A stretch of 38,294 nucleotides of DNA from Patescibacteria group bacterium (GTDB lineage: Bacteria; Patescibacteria; UBA1384; XYA2-FULL-43-10; 1-14-0-10-43-13). Below are positions 7,588 to 14,766 of this stretch, one piece after another. The stretch spans positions 1 to 38,294 of the forward strand of contig JAMCZZ010000029.1 of NCBI GenBank assembly GCA_023484645.1, in the 5' to 3' direction. The position numbers and the translations under genes were made by a program. Within the stretch, counting starts at the first letter, position 1. Every line of letters starts with the position of its first letter. The notes below the pieces were generated by a model, which did not search any database, was not told where the DNA came from, and was given only the letters and a program-made list of their open reading frames with translations.

Positions 7588-7938
7588 TTATTTATCAGAT
7601 TTAGCTTCTCCCCGCATTCCGCTTTTAGCGGAAGCAGGGGCACCTGCTCCACCTTCGGTGGATGCGGTGTCTTTCTTAGTTTCTTCTTCTACTTCGCCTT
7701 TTACTTTTGGAGCACTTTTAACAGATTTAGCTTTATTTGCAGCTTCCATTCTAGCTTTGAATTTATCTACTCGTCCAGCAGTGTCAACAAGTTTTTGTTT
7801 GCCAGTGTAGAAAGGATGGCAGTTAGAACAGATTTCAACTTTGATTTCTTTTTCTGTTGAGCCAACTAAAAATGTTGCGCCGCAAGCGCATTTTACTACT
7901 GCATCTTTATAGTATGTTGGGTGAATTCCTTGTTTCAT
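7588..7938 (-). CDS. rpmE: Ribosomal protein bL31 with a repeat-encoded C-terminal tail
   Basis: bL31 sits at the central protuberance and bridges the ribosomal subunits. The N-terminus [10 protein letters not shown] is canonical, and the zinc ligands are Cys17 and Cys19 (CACG) and Cys37 and Cys40 (CSNC). The core ends at about residue 65, as in normal bL31 of about 70 residues. Residues 66-116 are an extra low-complexity tail rich in Lys, Ala and Glu. Residues about 90-110 are read straight through a palindromic element (7610-7669) also present at the rpsB/tsf junction. The ATG at 7938 is well placed. The terminator at 7532-7572 follows. Confidence 0.95.
   Translation of the reverse strand: MKQGIHPTYYKDAVVKCACGATFLVGSTEKEIKVEICSNCHPFYTGKQKLVDTAGRVDKFKARMEAANKAKSVKSAPKVKGEVEEETKKDTASTEGGAGAPASAKSGMRGEAKSDK
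7610..7669. repeat. Cruciform palindromic element, copy 1 (inside rpmE)
   Basis: The outer arms (CCGCAT / ATGCGG) enclose one hairpin (TCCGC TTTTA GCGGA), a central hairpin (AGCAGG / CCTGCT) and another hairpin (CCACC TTC GGTGG). The first 31 bases match copy 2 (9858-9917, inverted) exactly. The third hairpin differs by paired, compensatory changes. Confidence 0.88.
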
Positions 7939-8003
7939 GATTTTTTCCTTATCTTACGTAAGAACAATAACATATTCTTTATATTTGATCAAGTGGCAAT
8001 GGG

Positions 8004-8038
8004 ATTCAAGACGGCGGATATTTCCCGCCGTCTTGAAT
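8004..8038 (-). terminator. Strong hairpin after the 95-aa orphan gene
   Basis: A 14-bp perfect stem ATTCAAGACGGCGG / CCGCCGTCTTGAAT with a 7-nt loop. It lies between the stop of the 95-aa minus-strand gene and the rpmE promoter region. No T run follows. Confidence 0.75.
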
Positions 8039-8058
8039 TGGGTTTGCTCTGCTGCTGG

Positions 8059-8346
8059 CTATGCAGCAGCGGTAATCATGTTGTACCAATTCTCGTCGCC
8101 GCAACAAGCGTTGGTGACACATATCGTCTCAGAATGTGTGTGGAAGTTGCTAGGCGGCTGGGAGGTTATTTCATCTATGAGTCTAAAACTCGAGATCTTC
8201 CCTAAGCCTAGCAGATGTTCAACATGCTCGATCAGTAAATCACAAGCATGATAATCAGGGACGAGCTTCTCAATGCGGCATTGGAAGTAATGGATAGATT
8301 TCCCCTCCCCCTTCCCAGTTTGCACTTCAAAGAATTTATCTTTCAA
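8059..8346 (-). CDS. Orphan protein of unknown function, 95 residues
   Basis: I do not recognise this small soluble protein. It has five cysteines, including a CC pair near the end (TNACCGDENW), and several histidines. Metal binding is possible but not shown. The start is TTG at 8346, chosen because a consensus AGGAGG lies 7 nt upstream; no ATG is as well placed. The gene is flanked by a strong hairpin at its 3' side. It is divergent from the 125-aa orphan at 8501. Its codon use resembles the other orphan genes rather than the housekeeping genes. Confidence 0.65.
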   Translation of the reverse strand: MKDKFFEVQTGKGEGKSIHYFQCRIEKLVPDYHACDLLIEHVEHLLGLGKISSFRLIDEITSQPPSNFHTHSETICVTNACCGDENWYNMITAAA

Positions 8347-8436
8347 ATGGATGCCTCCTGCAGAAGTTTTGCGGCCTTTGCTAATTTAGCAAAATTCGCT
8401 TTTTAACGCAACAAAAGGTTTTTTTATGTCATTTTA

Positions 8437-8465
8437 TTGATTTACTGGGGCTAGAGTACTAAAAT
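8437..8465 (+). promoter_or_regulatory. Promoter of the 125-aa orphan gene
   Basis: TTGATT (8437-8442), 17-bp spacer, TAAAAT (8460-8465). The coding start is 36 bp downstream. The palindrome TTTGCTAA/TTTAGCAAA at about 8381-8397 lies in the divergent region. Confidence 0.6.
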
Positions 8466-8500
8466 AAAAATTCCCAATCTCTTATAAGGACGGTGGTGGT

Positions 8501-8878
8501 ATGAGCGAGGGAAGTCGGGAATTGATGACGAGATCAGTAAGGAATTATTTCGTCAAAACGATTGTGAAGGCGATGATGACAACCCTTTTATTGGTGGTCT
8601 TATACATCAACTTAAGGCATTATCGGCCAGGTGCCATTGATGGACTAGCGCTGTCGGGAATGCTGACAGTGATTTGGCGGTTTGTACGAGCTCTGGCGAA
8701 TATGGACAAAAGGCGGTTTCTTTTATGTTACTGCTGCTTGGGTCTCGGTCATTTTTCCAGCATAAGTTTCGAGGATGATCGGTACCACATTATATGTCGC
8801 TGCGGCCATACGTGGAGAGTTCGTAACCATGACTTTATGGAGGTCCTACTAAGAACCCGATGTAGAATTAAGGGCTGA
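8501..8878 (+). CDS. Orphan membrane protein with cysteine-rich C-terminal module
   Basis: An unrecognised 125-residue protein. There are two likely membrane helices at residues about 16-38 and 47-66. A cytoplasmic or exposed module follows with Cys76, Cys78, Cys79, Cys99 and Cys101 (CYCC ... CRCGHTW), which looks like a small zinc-ribbon fold; that is inference. The gene has its own promoter. Its TGA stop is buried in the stem of the following hairpin, so translation termination and the hairpin overlap. It is divergent from the 95-aa orphan. Confidence 0.75.
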   Translation: MSEGSRELMTRSVRNYFVKTIVKAMMTTLLLVVLYINLRHYRPGAIDGLALSGMLTVIWRFVRALANMDKRRFLLCYCCLGLGHFSSISFEDDRYHIICRCGHTWRVRNHDFMEVLLRTRCRIKG

Positions 8879-8895
8879 GCATATCAGCTCAGCCC
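8872..8895 (+). terminator. Hairpin overlapping the stop of the 125-aa orphan
   Basis: A 9-bp perfect stem GGGCTGAGC / GCTCAGCCC with a 6-nt loop. The TGA stop (8876-8878) is inside the left arm. No T run follows. Confidence 0.75.
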
Positions 8896-8958
8896 AACTC
8901 ACCAATGATATTGTTTTTATCTCAGTTTTATGTTAAGGTGGCATTGTTTGATAAATCG

Positions 8959-8976
8959 TTCCGACTAGTCGGAACA
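8959..8976. repeat. Perfect 18-bp palindrome
   Basis: GTTCCGACTAGTCGGAAC is its own reverse complement. A second imperfect palindromic segment (CTTCC ... GGCGGAAG, about 9001-9042) follows. This intergenic region before rpsB is composed largely of repeats. Confidence 0.75.
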
Positions 8977-9054
8977 AATACACACGCCTATCTCAAAATT
9001 CTTCCCGTCTGGCGGAAGCCAGCCGAGGATTGTTAGGCGGAAGTATAAAGAATT

Positions 9055-9140
9055 AACGCACACTGATTTTACGCACTGATTATCACTGATCTGAATTATT
9101 CATTTAATTATCTGTGAATATCTGTGGAATAGATCTGTGT
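9055..9140. repeat. ACTGATT/ATCTGTG fold-back repeat before rpsB
   Basis: Several ACTGAT-type units on the left face ATCTGTG units on the right. It resembles the ACAGATT/AATCTGT fold-backs before rseP and gap. Confidence 0.6.
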
Positions 9141-9158
9141 TTGCAGGAAGGATTCGTT

Positions 9159-9872
9159 ATGGTTAATTTACCTTCTCTTCGCGAGATGCTTGATGCTGGC
9201 GTTCATTTTGGACACAAAACTTCCAGATGGCACCCAAGAATGGAGTCATATGTATTTATGGCTAAGAACGGGGTTCATGTTATTAATTTAGAAAAAACTG
9301 AAGAAGAGCTTGTTAAAGCGGTTGACTATGTTCGCGAGTTAGCTGCTTCCGGCAAAACAATTGTTTTTATCGGATCAAAAAAACAAGCTGGGGAATTGGT
9401 TAAGAAGGCAGCAGTAAATTGCGGAATGCCCTATGTTAATTTTCGTTGGGTTGGCGGAACTTTAACAAACTTTGAAACTGTTAAAGCTGCAATCACAAAA
9501 TTCAAAAAGCAAAAAGAAGAACTGGAGATCGTGAACTCGAAGCTTTCTAAAAAAGAATTATCTAAACTTCGAGAAGTCGTTGAAAAAGGCGAAAAGCTTT
9601 TCGGCGGTATGGTCAACCTTGAGAAAAAACCAGATGCGTTAATTCTTTTAGGCGTTCATGATGAAAGAAATGCTTTAAGAGAAGCTAACCTAGAGAAAAT
9701 TCCTGTAGTTGGAATGGTTGACACAAATATGGATCCAACAAATGTCCAGTATCCAATTCCGGCCAATGATGATGCTACTAAATCAATCGAACTATTTGCT
9801 AATTTATTTTCACGAGTAATAAAAGAAAATAAAGGCCTAGCCAAAGCAAAAGAAGATGCCGCATCCGCCTAA
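9159..9872 (+). CDS. rpsB: 30S ribosomal protein uS2
   Basis: uS2 binds the small-subunit body near the anti-Shine-Dalgarno region. From the ATG at 9159 it has 237 residues, with the conserved LREMLDAGVHFGHKTSRWHPRM at the start and the GGTLTNF, PDALILLG and NIPVVGMVDTN-like blocks in order. The ATG is chosen over an in-frame start at 9114 because AGGAAGG lies directly upstream and the extension is encoded by the fold-back repeat. The last residues (AASA) and the TAA lie in a palindromic element whose other copy codes for the bL31 tail. tsf follows, the usual rpsB-tsf order. Confidence 0.96.
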   Translation: MVNLPSLREMLDAGVHFGHKTSRWHPRMESYVFMAKNGVHVINLEKTEEELVKAVDYVRELAASGKTIVFIGSKKQAGELVKKAAVNCGMPYVNFRWVGGTLTNFETVKAAITKFKKQKEELEIVNSKLSKKELSKLREVVEKGEKLFGGMVNLEKKPDALILLGVHDERNALREANLEKIPVVGMVDTNMDPTNVQYPIPANDDATKSIELFANLFSRVIKENKGLAKAKEDAASA

Positions 9873-9917
9873 GGCGGAGCAGGCACCCCTGCTTCCGCTA
9901 AAAGCGGAATGCGGGGA
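9858..9917. repeat. Cruciform palindromic element, copy 2 (rpsB/tsf junction)
   Basis: This copy is the reverse complement of 7610-7669 on the plus strand. It lies in the same orientation relative to rpsB, and in the same reading frame, as copy 1 has in rpmE. Here the hairpin loop reads TAA, the rpsB stop, where copy 1 reads GAA. The rest forms the leader of tsf. Confidence 0.88.
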
Positions 9918-9950
9918 AATTCCTTCAAGTTTAAAGATAAGGAGCATACT

Positions 9951-10547
9951 ATGACAAACGTAACTGCAAAACAAATTGCTGAGTTCAGAGCTAAGACAGG
10001 CTTGCCTATGATGGAATGCAAAAAAGCTCTTATTGAAGCCAATGGAGACGAGGAAAAAGCACTCGAACTTCTCCGAAAAAAAGGAATAACCAAGGCTGCT
10101 CAAAAGTCAGAACGGACTACTAAAGCAGGAATAGTTGAATCCTACATTCACAACGGCGGCCAGATCGGCGTTTTAGTTGAGGTTTTATCTGAAACCGATT
10201 TTGTTGCCAAGAACGAAGAATTCAAGTCTTTTGTTCACGATTTAGCGCTTCATATTGCTGGGGCAAATCCAAAATACATTTCAAAAGAGGAAATTCCATT
10301 AGAAGAAATCGAGAAAGAGAGAAAAATTCTTGAGGAGCAAGTTGCAGCGGATAAAAAACCAGCCGAAATTGTCGAAAAAATCATCAACGGTAAACTTGAA
10401 AAGTATTATTCTGAAATTTGTCTCTTAAATCAATCGTTCATCAAAGATCAAGAAATAACTATTGCTGATCTCTTAGCAAGCAAAATTCAGAAAATCGGCG
10501 AAAATATTATTATTTCTCGATTTGCAAGGTTTGAAATCGGTCGTTAA
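9951..10547 (+). CDS. tsf: Elongation factor Ts, short form
   Basis: EF-Ts is the nucleotide exchange factor of EF-Tu. The 198-residue protein is the short type (about 200 residues, against about 280 in E. coli). It has the N-terminal UBA-like domain with AEFRAKTGLPMMECKKAL (about 10-27). The core carries the conserved TDFVAKNEEF motif that contacts EF-Tu. The start ATG at 9951 has a Shine-Dalgarno (AAGGAG) 8 bp upstream. An in-frame ATG at 9909 lies within the palindromic element and is rejected. The gene follows rpsB by 78 bp. Confidence 0.96.
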   Translation: MTNVTAKQIAEFRAKTGLPMMECKKALIEANGDEEKALELLRKKGITKAAQKSERTTKAGIVESYIHNGGQIGVLVEVLSETDFVAKNEEFKSFVHDLALHIAGANPKYISKEEIPLEEIEKERKILEEQVAADKKPAEIVEKIINGKLEKYYSEICLLNQSFIKDQEITIADLLASKIQKIGENIIISRFARFEIGR

Positions 10548-10563
10548 TCTGCTATATTAAATT

Positions 10564-10640
10564 AGGTAAGGATATCAAATTTCTAGGCGCTCTCAGGGCC
10601 ACATGCGCTTGCAACCGTCGAAATTTGACAATCCTGACCT
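10564..10640 (+). ncRNA. Candidate structured RNA leader of pyrH
   Basis: Two arms of about 20 nt (10564-10583 and 10620-10640) pair almost perfectly: AGGTaAGGATa-TCAAATTTC against AGGTcAGGATtgTCAAATTTC. They close a 36-nt G+C-rich loop (10584-10619) that contains a smaller GCGC/GCGC pairing. It sits between tsf and pyrH, ending 22 bp before the pyrH ATG. It matches no riboswitch or ribozyme class I can recognise. It could be a cis-regulatory RNA or a small inserted palindromic element. Confidence 0.5.
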
Positions 10641-10662
10641 CTAATTCAGAAACAAAAATATT

Positions 10663-11376
10663 ATGGCAGAACAGAAATATAAACGAATACTACTAAAACT
10701 CTCTGGTGAAGTTCTATTGGGCTCACAAAATTTTGGCATTGATCCAGAAGTTGCTGATTTTATTGCCTCTGAGATTAAAGAGGTTAGTGGAACCGGTGCA
10801 GAGGTAGTAGTTATTTTCGGCGGCGGCAACATTTCACGGGGAAGAGATGCAGGAGACAAGGGATTCGATAGAATTACTGGGGATCGGATCGGAATGCTTG
10901 GGATTGTAATGAATTCTCTTGCACTGGGACATGCTTTGAGTAAAATTGAAGTGCCTAATAAAGTTTACTCTGCTGTAGATATGCCAAAAATTTGCACAAG
11001 TTATTCACACGAAAAGGCTTTAGAGGATTTGAAAGAGGGAAAAGTGGTCATAATAGGCGGCGGTACCGGTAGTTTTCATTTTTCTACCGATACAGCGGCA
11101 GCACTTAGAGCATGTGAGCTTGATTGTCAAATTGTTTTTAAAGCAACAAAGGTTGATGGAGTTTACACGAAAGATCCTCAAAAGTTTTACGATGCCAAGA
11201 AAATTCCAGAGTTACACTATTTAGACTTAATTAATAAAGGTTACAAGGTAATGGACAACACTGCCTTAACTTTATGTATGGATAACAAGCTTCCTATTCT
11301 TGTTTTCGAATTAATGAAGCGAGGGAATATCAAAAAAGCGGTGATGGGCGATAAAATCGGTACGATTATTAAATAG
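10663..11376 (+). CDS. pyrH: UMP kinase
   Basis: PyrH phosphorylates UMP to UDP and is a hexameric amino-acid-kinase-fold enzyme. The 237-residue protein has the usual length. It opens with KRILLKLSGEVL (phosphate-binding), followed by the FGGGNISRG loop and the DRIGMLGIVMN block. Further on are the TGSFHFSTDTAAALRACE and KATKVDGVYTKDP segments typical of bacterial PyrH. It follows tsf and precedes frr, the usual order. No clear Shine-Dalgarno is visible immediately upstream; the long hairpin 22 bp before the start may influence its translation. Confidence 0.96.
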   Translation: MAEQKYKRILLKLSGEVLLGSQNFGIDPEVADFIASEIKEVSGTGAEVVVIFGGGNISRGRDAGDKGFDRITGDRIGMLGIVMNSLALGHALSKIEVPNKVYSAVDMPKICTSYSHEKALEDLKEGKVVIIGGGTGSFHFSTDTAAALRACELDCQIVFKATKVDGVYTKDPQKFYDAKKIPELHYLDLINKGYKVMDNTALTLCMDNKLPILVFELMKRGNIKKAVMGDKIGTIIK

Positions 11377-11427
11377 TCTTCAATACGAATAACTAATCAA
11401 ACCAATTAAACGAATATTAAGGAAAAA

Positions 11428-11985
11428 ATGATTGACCAAATAATTTCAGAAATCAAGCCGAAGATGAAAAGTTCAATTGATAATCTTATTCTTGAACTTC
11501 AAAGAATTCGGACCGGAAGAGCAAACGCCAGCATTCTTGATGGAGTTTTAGTCCCCTACTATGGAAACAAAACAGCGATCAGAGAAATGGCTTCAATCAC
11601 AGTCCCAGAACCGACAGTAATTGCGGTTAAACCTTGGGATAAAAATTCTTTATCAGATATCGAAACAGCAATACGGTCATCGGACATCGGTTTGTCTCCG
11701 ATCAATGACGGCACTCAAGTCAGATTGGTCTTGCCCCCAATGACTGAAGAAAGAAGAAAAGAGATAGTCGGTCAAGTTAAAAAATTGGGAGAGGGGGCCA
11801 AAGTTGCAGTCAGAAATATACGCGGAGATGCTTGGGCGAAGGTGCAAGGAGCAGTTAAAAATAACGAGGCAACAGAGGACGATAAGTACGGTGCGGAAGA
11901 AGAGCTAAATAAATTGACATTGGAAAAGAATAAAGAAATTGACAAAATAATCTCTGAGAAAGAAACAGAGATAATGAAAATTTAA
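11428..11985 (+). CDS. frr: Ribosome recycling factor
   Basis: RRF works with EF-G to split post-termination ribosomes. At 185 residues it has the family length. It carries the conserved LQRIRTGRANASILDGV (about 27-43) and PWDKNSLSDIETAI, and the arginine-rich MTEERRKEIVGQVKKLGE helix of the three-helix bundle. It follows pyrH by 51 bp, with AAGGAAA before the ATG. After it, the uppS, cdsA and dxr genes found here in many bacteria are missing, and a fold-back repeat leads to rseP. Confidence 0.97.
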   Translation: MIDQIISEIKPKMKSSIDNLILELQRIRTGRANASILDGVLVPYYGNKTAIREMASITVPEPTVIAVKPWDKNSLSDIETAIRSSDIGLSPINDGTQVRLVLPPMTEERRKEIVGQVKKLGEGAKVAVRNIRGDAWAKVQGAVKNNEATEDDKYGAEEELNKLTLEKNKEIDKIISEKETEIMKI

Positions 11986-11988
11986 AAA

Positions 11989-12086
11989 AGGATACAGATT
12001 TTACAGATTTTTCTCGGATTTACAGATAATACAGATTTCTAATCTGTACATCTGTATATCTTGCTCAGATCCGTACATCTGTATTA
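11989..12086. repeat. ACAGATT/AATCTGT fold-back repeat between frr and rseP
   Basis: Four ACAGATT-like units on the left face AATCTGT/ATCTGTA units on the right, giving a long imperfect inverted repeat. A closely similar one occupies 19099-19192. Confidence 0.8.
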
Positions 12087-12092
12087 AACAAA

Positions 12093-13175
12093 ATGTTTCT
12101 AACTATAATAATTTTTCTACTCGTTATCGGCATTCTCATCTTGGTCCATGAATTCGGCCATTTTATTATGGCTAAAAAAATAGGCGTTAAAGTGGAGGAA
12201 TTTGCGATCGGTTTTCCTCCGAGAATATATTCTAAGAAAAAGGGCGAGACGGAGTATTCGATAAATGCAATTCCACTTGGCGGATATGTCAAAATGCTAG
12301 GTGAACTCGAGCATTCTTCCGACAAACGGGCATTTGAAAATCAAACTCCTGGCAAGCGTTTTGTAATTGCCATCGCCGGCGTTCTAATGAATGTAATTTT
12401 GGCATGGGTAATTTTAACAATTGGCTTTACTGTCGGAATGTCTCCAGTTGTTTCTTCACCAGATTCCATTCCTGGAAAAAAACTTTCAAGTGAAATTATT
12501 ATTGCCGGTTTTGAAAAAGATTCTCCAGCAGAAAAGTCTGGGTTGGCTGCAGGAGATATCATATTGGGTGCTTCAGTAAACAATAATTCAGTTGATTTTA
12601 ACTCGATCAAAGATCTGCAAGATTTTTCTGCGCAGCATAAAGGTGAAAAAGTTTTAATTAAATACAAAAGAGAAAACACGACAGCAGAAAAGCCGGTTGA
12701 GGAATTATCAAACGATGCTCCTTTGGGAGTAGCGATTGTGGAGAAAGCGGTTGTCAGGGTCCCATGGTACAAAGCTCCTTATATTGCATTGCATGAGACT
12801 TATGAAATAGTAAAGTTGACTTTCGAGTTTTTCGGAAGCTTTTTAAGGGAATTATTTTCAAGTGGAAAAGTAGAACAAGGTGTTGGGGGTCCAGTTGCAA
12901 TATATGTTTACACTGGTCTAGCAATAAAGGCCGGAGTGATGGTTCTTCTTCAATTTGTTGCACTTCTTTCGATCAACTTGGCAGTGATTAATATTTTGCC
13001 CTTCCCTGCTTTAGACGGCGGAAGGCTCGTATTTATTGTTTTGGAAAGAATTTTCCGGAAAAGAGTTGTCAAGGAAAAAGTGGAAAACATTATCCATCTT
13101 GTCGGTTATGCACTTTTAATCCTTCTAATTGTGGCCATTACGTATCGAGATGTTGCGAATCTATTCCGTAAATAA
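12093..13175 (+). CDS. rseP: RseP/site-2-type intramembrane zinc metalloprotease
   Basis: An intramembrane protease that cleaves membrane-bound regulators or leftover signal peptides. The 360-residue protein starts with a membrane helix carrying the zinc motif HEFGH (His19, Glu20, His23). A second helix (about 88-110) and one PDZ domain (about 125-185, with the DSPAEKSGLAAGDII signature) follow. The C-terminal helices carry NILPFPALDGGR, where Asp completes the zinc site. Only one PDZ domain is present, as in many Gram-positive homologues; E. coli RseP has two. It lies between frr and proS as in many bacteria. Confidence 0.95.
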   Translation: MFLTIIIFLLVIGILILVHEFGHFIMAKKIGVKVEEFAIGFPPRIYSKKKGETEYSINAIPLGGYVKMLGELEHSSDKRAFENQTPGKRFVIAIAGVLMNVILAWVILTIGFTVGMSPVVSSPDSIPGKKLSSEIIIAGFEKDSPAEKSGLAAGDIILGASVNNNSVDFNSIKDLQDFSAQHKGEKVLIKYKRENTTAEKPVEELSNDAPLGVAIVEKAVVRVPWYKAPYIALHETYEIVKLTFEFFGSFLRELFSSGKVEQGVGGPVAIYVYTGLAIKAGVMVLLQFVALLSINLAVINILPFPALDGGRLVFIVLERIFRKRVVKEKVENIIHLVGYALLILLIVAITYRDVANLFRK

Positions 13176-13210
13176 AATAAATATCCCATCTTAATGACAG
13201 TGGAGGCAGT

Positions 13211-14479
13211 ATGAAACAATCACAACTTTTTTTCAAAACTCGGAAAGAGGTTCCGGCTGATGCCGACTCAATAAATGCATCATATCTTATTCGAGCTGGG
13301 TTTGCTGAGAAACATATGGCAGGCGTTTACGCGCTTTTACCTTTAGGATACAAAGTCGCAAAAAAAATCGAGAATATTGTCAGAGAGGAGATGAATGCTA
13401 TCGGCGGGCAAGAGATCCTGATGAATGTTTTGCAGCCAAAAGAACTTTGGGAAGAAACAGACCGTTGGGAATCGGCTGTTGATATCTTTTACAAACTCAA
13501 AGATAGTAGAGGCAAGGAGCTTTGCTTAGCGCCTACTCATGAGGAGCAGGTTATAGATATTGCCAGAAGAAAAATTAATTCTTATAAAGATTTGCCTTTT
13601 GGTTTGTACCAAATTCAAACTAAATTTAGGAATGAACCAAGAGCAAAATCAGGCCTTTTGCGCGGCCGCGAATTTATCATGAAAGATCTCTACAGTTTTC
13701 ATGCTGATGAAGAAGATTTAAATAGATATTATGAAGAGGCTAAGAAGGCATATTTTAAAGTTTTTAAGAGATTAGGGTTGGATACAAAATTAGTAGAAGC
13801 ATCTGGCGGAATATTTTCCAAGTTTTCACATGAGTTTCAAGTTTTAAGCCCAGTTGGCGAAGATACAATTTATTACTGTGATTCGCCAGCTGGCGAATGT
13901 GATTTTGCCCAGAATAAGGAAGTTGCCACTGTTAAAGAAGGGGACATTTGTCCAAAATGCGATGGTAGAATTAAAATCGACAGAGGAATTGAGGTCGGCA
14001 ATATTTTTCCATTGAAGAATAAATATACTGCGCCGATGAAAGCGACTTTTCTGGATAAAGACGGCAAGGAAAAAGACTTTATAATGGGTTGTTATGGAAT
14101 TGGCATAACTAGAAGTTTGGCTACTATTGTCGAAGTTTATTACGACTCAACTAAAAATAAAATGATTTGGCCGGAAGAAGTTTCTCCTTATAAAGTTCAT
14201 TTGTTATCGCTGAATAAAAATGTGATCATCGAGAACTCCGGCCGAAGCGTCGGAGAAGAAGTCAGTAAATTGTATGAAAAGTTAATACAAGATGGTGTTG
14301 AAGTTTTGTATGATGATAGAGATATTTCTGCTGGGGAAAAATTTGCTGAAGCAGATTTAATTGGTTGTCCGAAAAGAATTATTGTGTCTGAAAAATCCCT
14401 CAAAAGCGGCGGCGTTGAAGTTACTGAAATAAAAACCGGTAAATCAGAAATCGAAAAATTAGATTCTATAAATATTTAA
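13211..14479 (+). CDS. proS: Prolyl-tRNA synthetase, short form
   Basis: Class II synthetase that charges tRNA(Pro). At 422 residues it is about 150 shorter than E. coli ProRS: the editing insertion domain between motifs 2 and 3 is absent. A short cysteine-bearing linker (CDSPAGEC ... CPKC) takes its place. Motif 2 is FRNEPRAKSGLLRGREF and motif 3 includes the MGCYGIGITRSLATIVE segment. The anticodon-binding domain follows (VLYDDRDISAGEKFAEADLIG). A perfect 18-bp palindrome (13881-13898) is read in frame in the linker. A Shine-Dalgarno (GGAGGC) precedes the ATG. It is the last gene of the rpsB cluster. Mischarged Ala-tRNA(Pro) may need a free-standing editing protein. Confidence 0.96.
   Translation: MKQSQLFFKTRKEVPADADSINASYLIRAGFAEKHMAGVYALLPLGYKVAKKIENIVREEMNAIGGQEILMNVLQPKELWEETDRWESAVDIFYKLKDSRGKELCLAPTHEEQVIDIARRKINSYKDLPFGLYQIQTKFRNEPRAKSGLLRGREFIMKDLYSFHADEEDLNRYYEEAKKAYFKVFKRLGLDTKLVEASGGIFSKFSHEFQVLSPVGEDTIYYCDSPAGECDFAQNKEVATVKEGDICPKCDGRIKIDRGIEVGNIFPLKNKYTAPMKATFLDKDGKEKDFIMGCYGIGITRSLATIVEVYYDSTKNKMIWPEEVSPYKVHLLSLNKNVIIENSGRSVGEEVSKLYEKLIQDGVEVLYDDRDISAGEKFAEADLIGCPKRIIVSEKSLKSGGVEVTEIKTGKSEIEKLDSINI
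13881..13898. repeat. Perfect 18-bp palindrome inside proS
   Basis: ATTCGCCAGCTGGCGAAT is its own reverse complement. It encodes part of DSPAGEC. The core CGCCAGCTGGCG also occurs inside the intergenic element at 25816-25831. Confidence 0.75.
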
Positions 14480-14502
14480 TTGATCTCATATAAAGAAAGA
14501 GT

Positions 14503-14529
14503 CCGGATGCACACACGTGTTGCATCCGG
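14503..14529. terminator. Hairpin between proS and the 58-codon ORF
   Basis: A 9-bp perfect stem CCGGATGCA / TGCATCCGG with a 9-nt loop. It lies between convergent genes. On the minus strand it is followed by a pyrimidine-rich stretch. Confidence 0.75.
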
Positions 14530-14552
14530 CTGTTTGCGAAAGCCATTGCTGG

Positions 14553-14729
14553 CTAGGTGTTTTCTTTCTTTCTTATCGCATCTTGGCTTCGGGGACCTGG
14601 GAAACATGGGGTTGCAATGAATTGTTCTCCCTGTTTTCCGGTAGGGCTACTTCTCCTCTGCTCTTCTCTGTAATCCTCTAACAACTGTTTCCCTTGTTCG
14701 GGGGAAATCAGCATTTTCTTGATAGCCAT
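14553..14729 (-). CDS. Short orphan ORF, 58 codons
   Basis: This short frame encodes a polar, Gln/Glu/Arg/Lys-rich peptide starting MAIKKMLISPEQGKQLL, with no recognisable domain. It is called because a GGAGG lies 8 nt before the ATG at 14729. It also lies 37 bp downstream of proB on the same strand, and a hairpin follows its stop. The region would otherwise be an unexplained 290-bp gap. Expression is unproven. Confidence 0.55.
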   Translation of the reverse strand: MAIKKMLISPEQGKQLLEDYREEQRRSSPTGKQGEQFIATPCFPGPRSQDAIRKKENT

Positions 14730-14766
14730 TTTCTTTGCCTCCGGCGAAATACTAATGCAAACGCTA

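Noticed and set aside
7921..8251. Open frames on the plus strand across the rpmE promoter and the 95-aa orphan
   Set aside because: They overlap the better supported minus-strand gene with its AGGAGG site, and run through the strong hairpin at 8004-8038. They have no Shine-Dalgarno or recognisable domain.
10564..10640. Hammerhead or other known self-cleaving ribozyme before pyrH
   Set aside because: The hammerhead core (CUGAUGA and GAAA in the right places) is absent, and I could not fit the conserved bases of twister or pistol.
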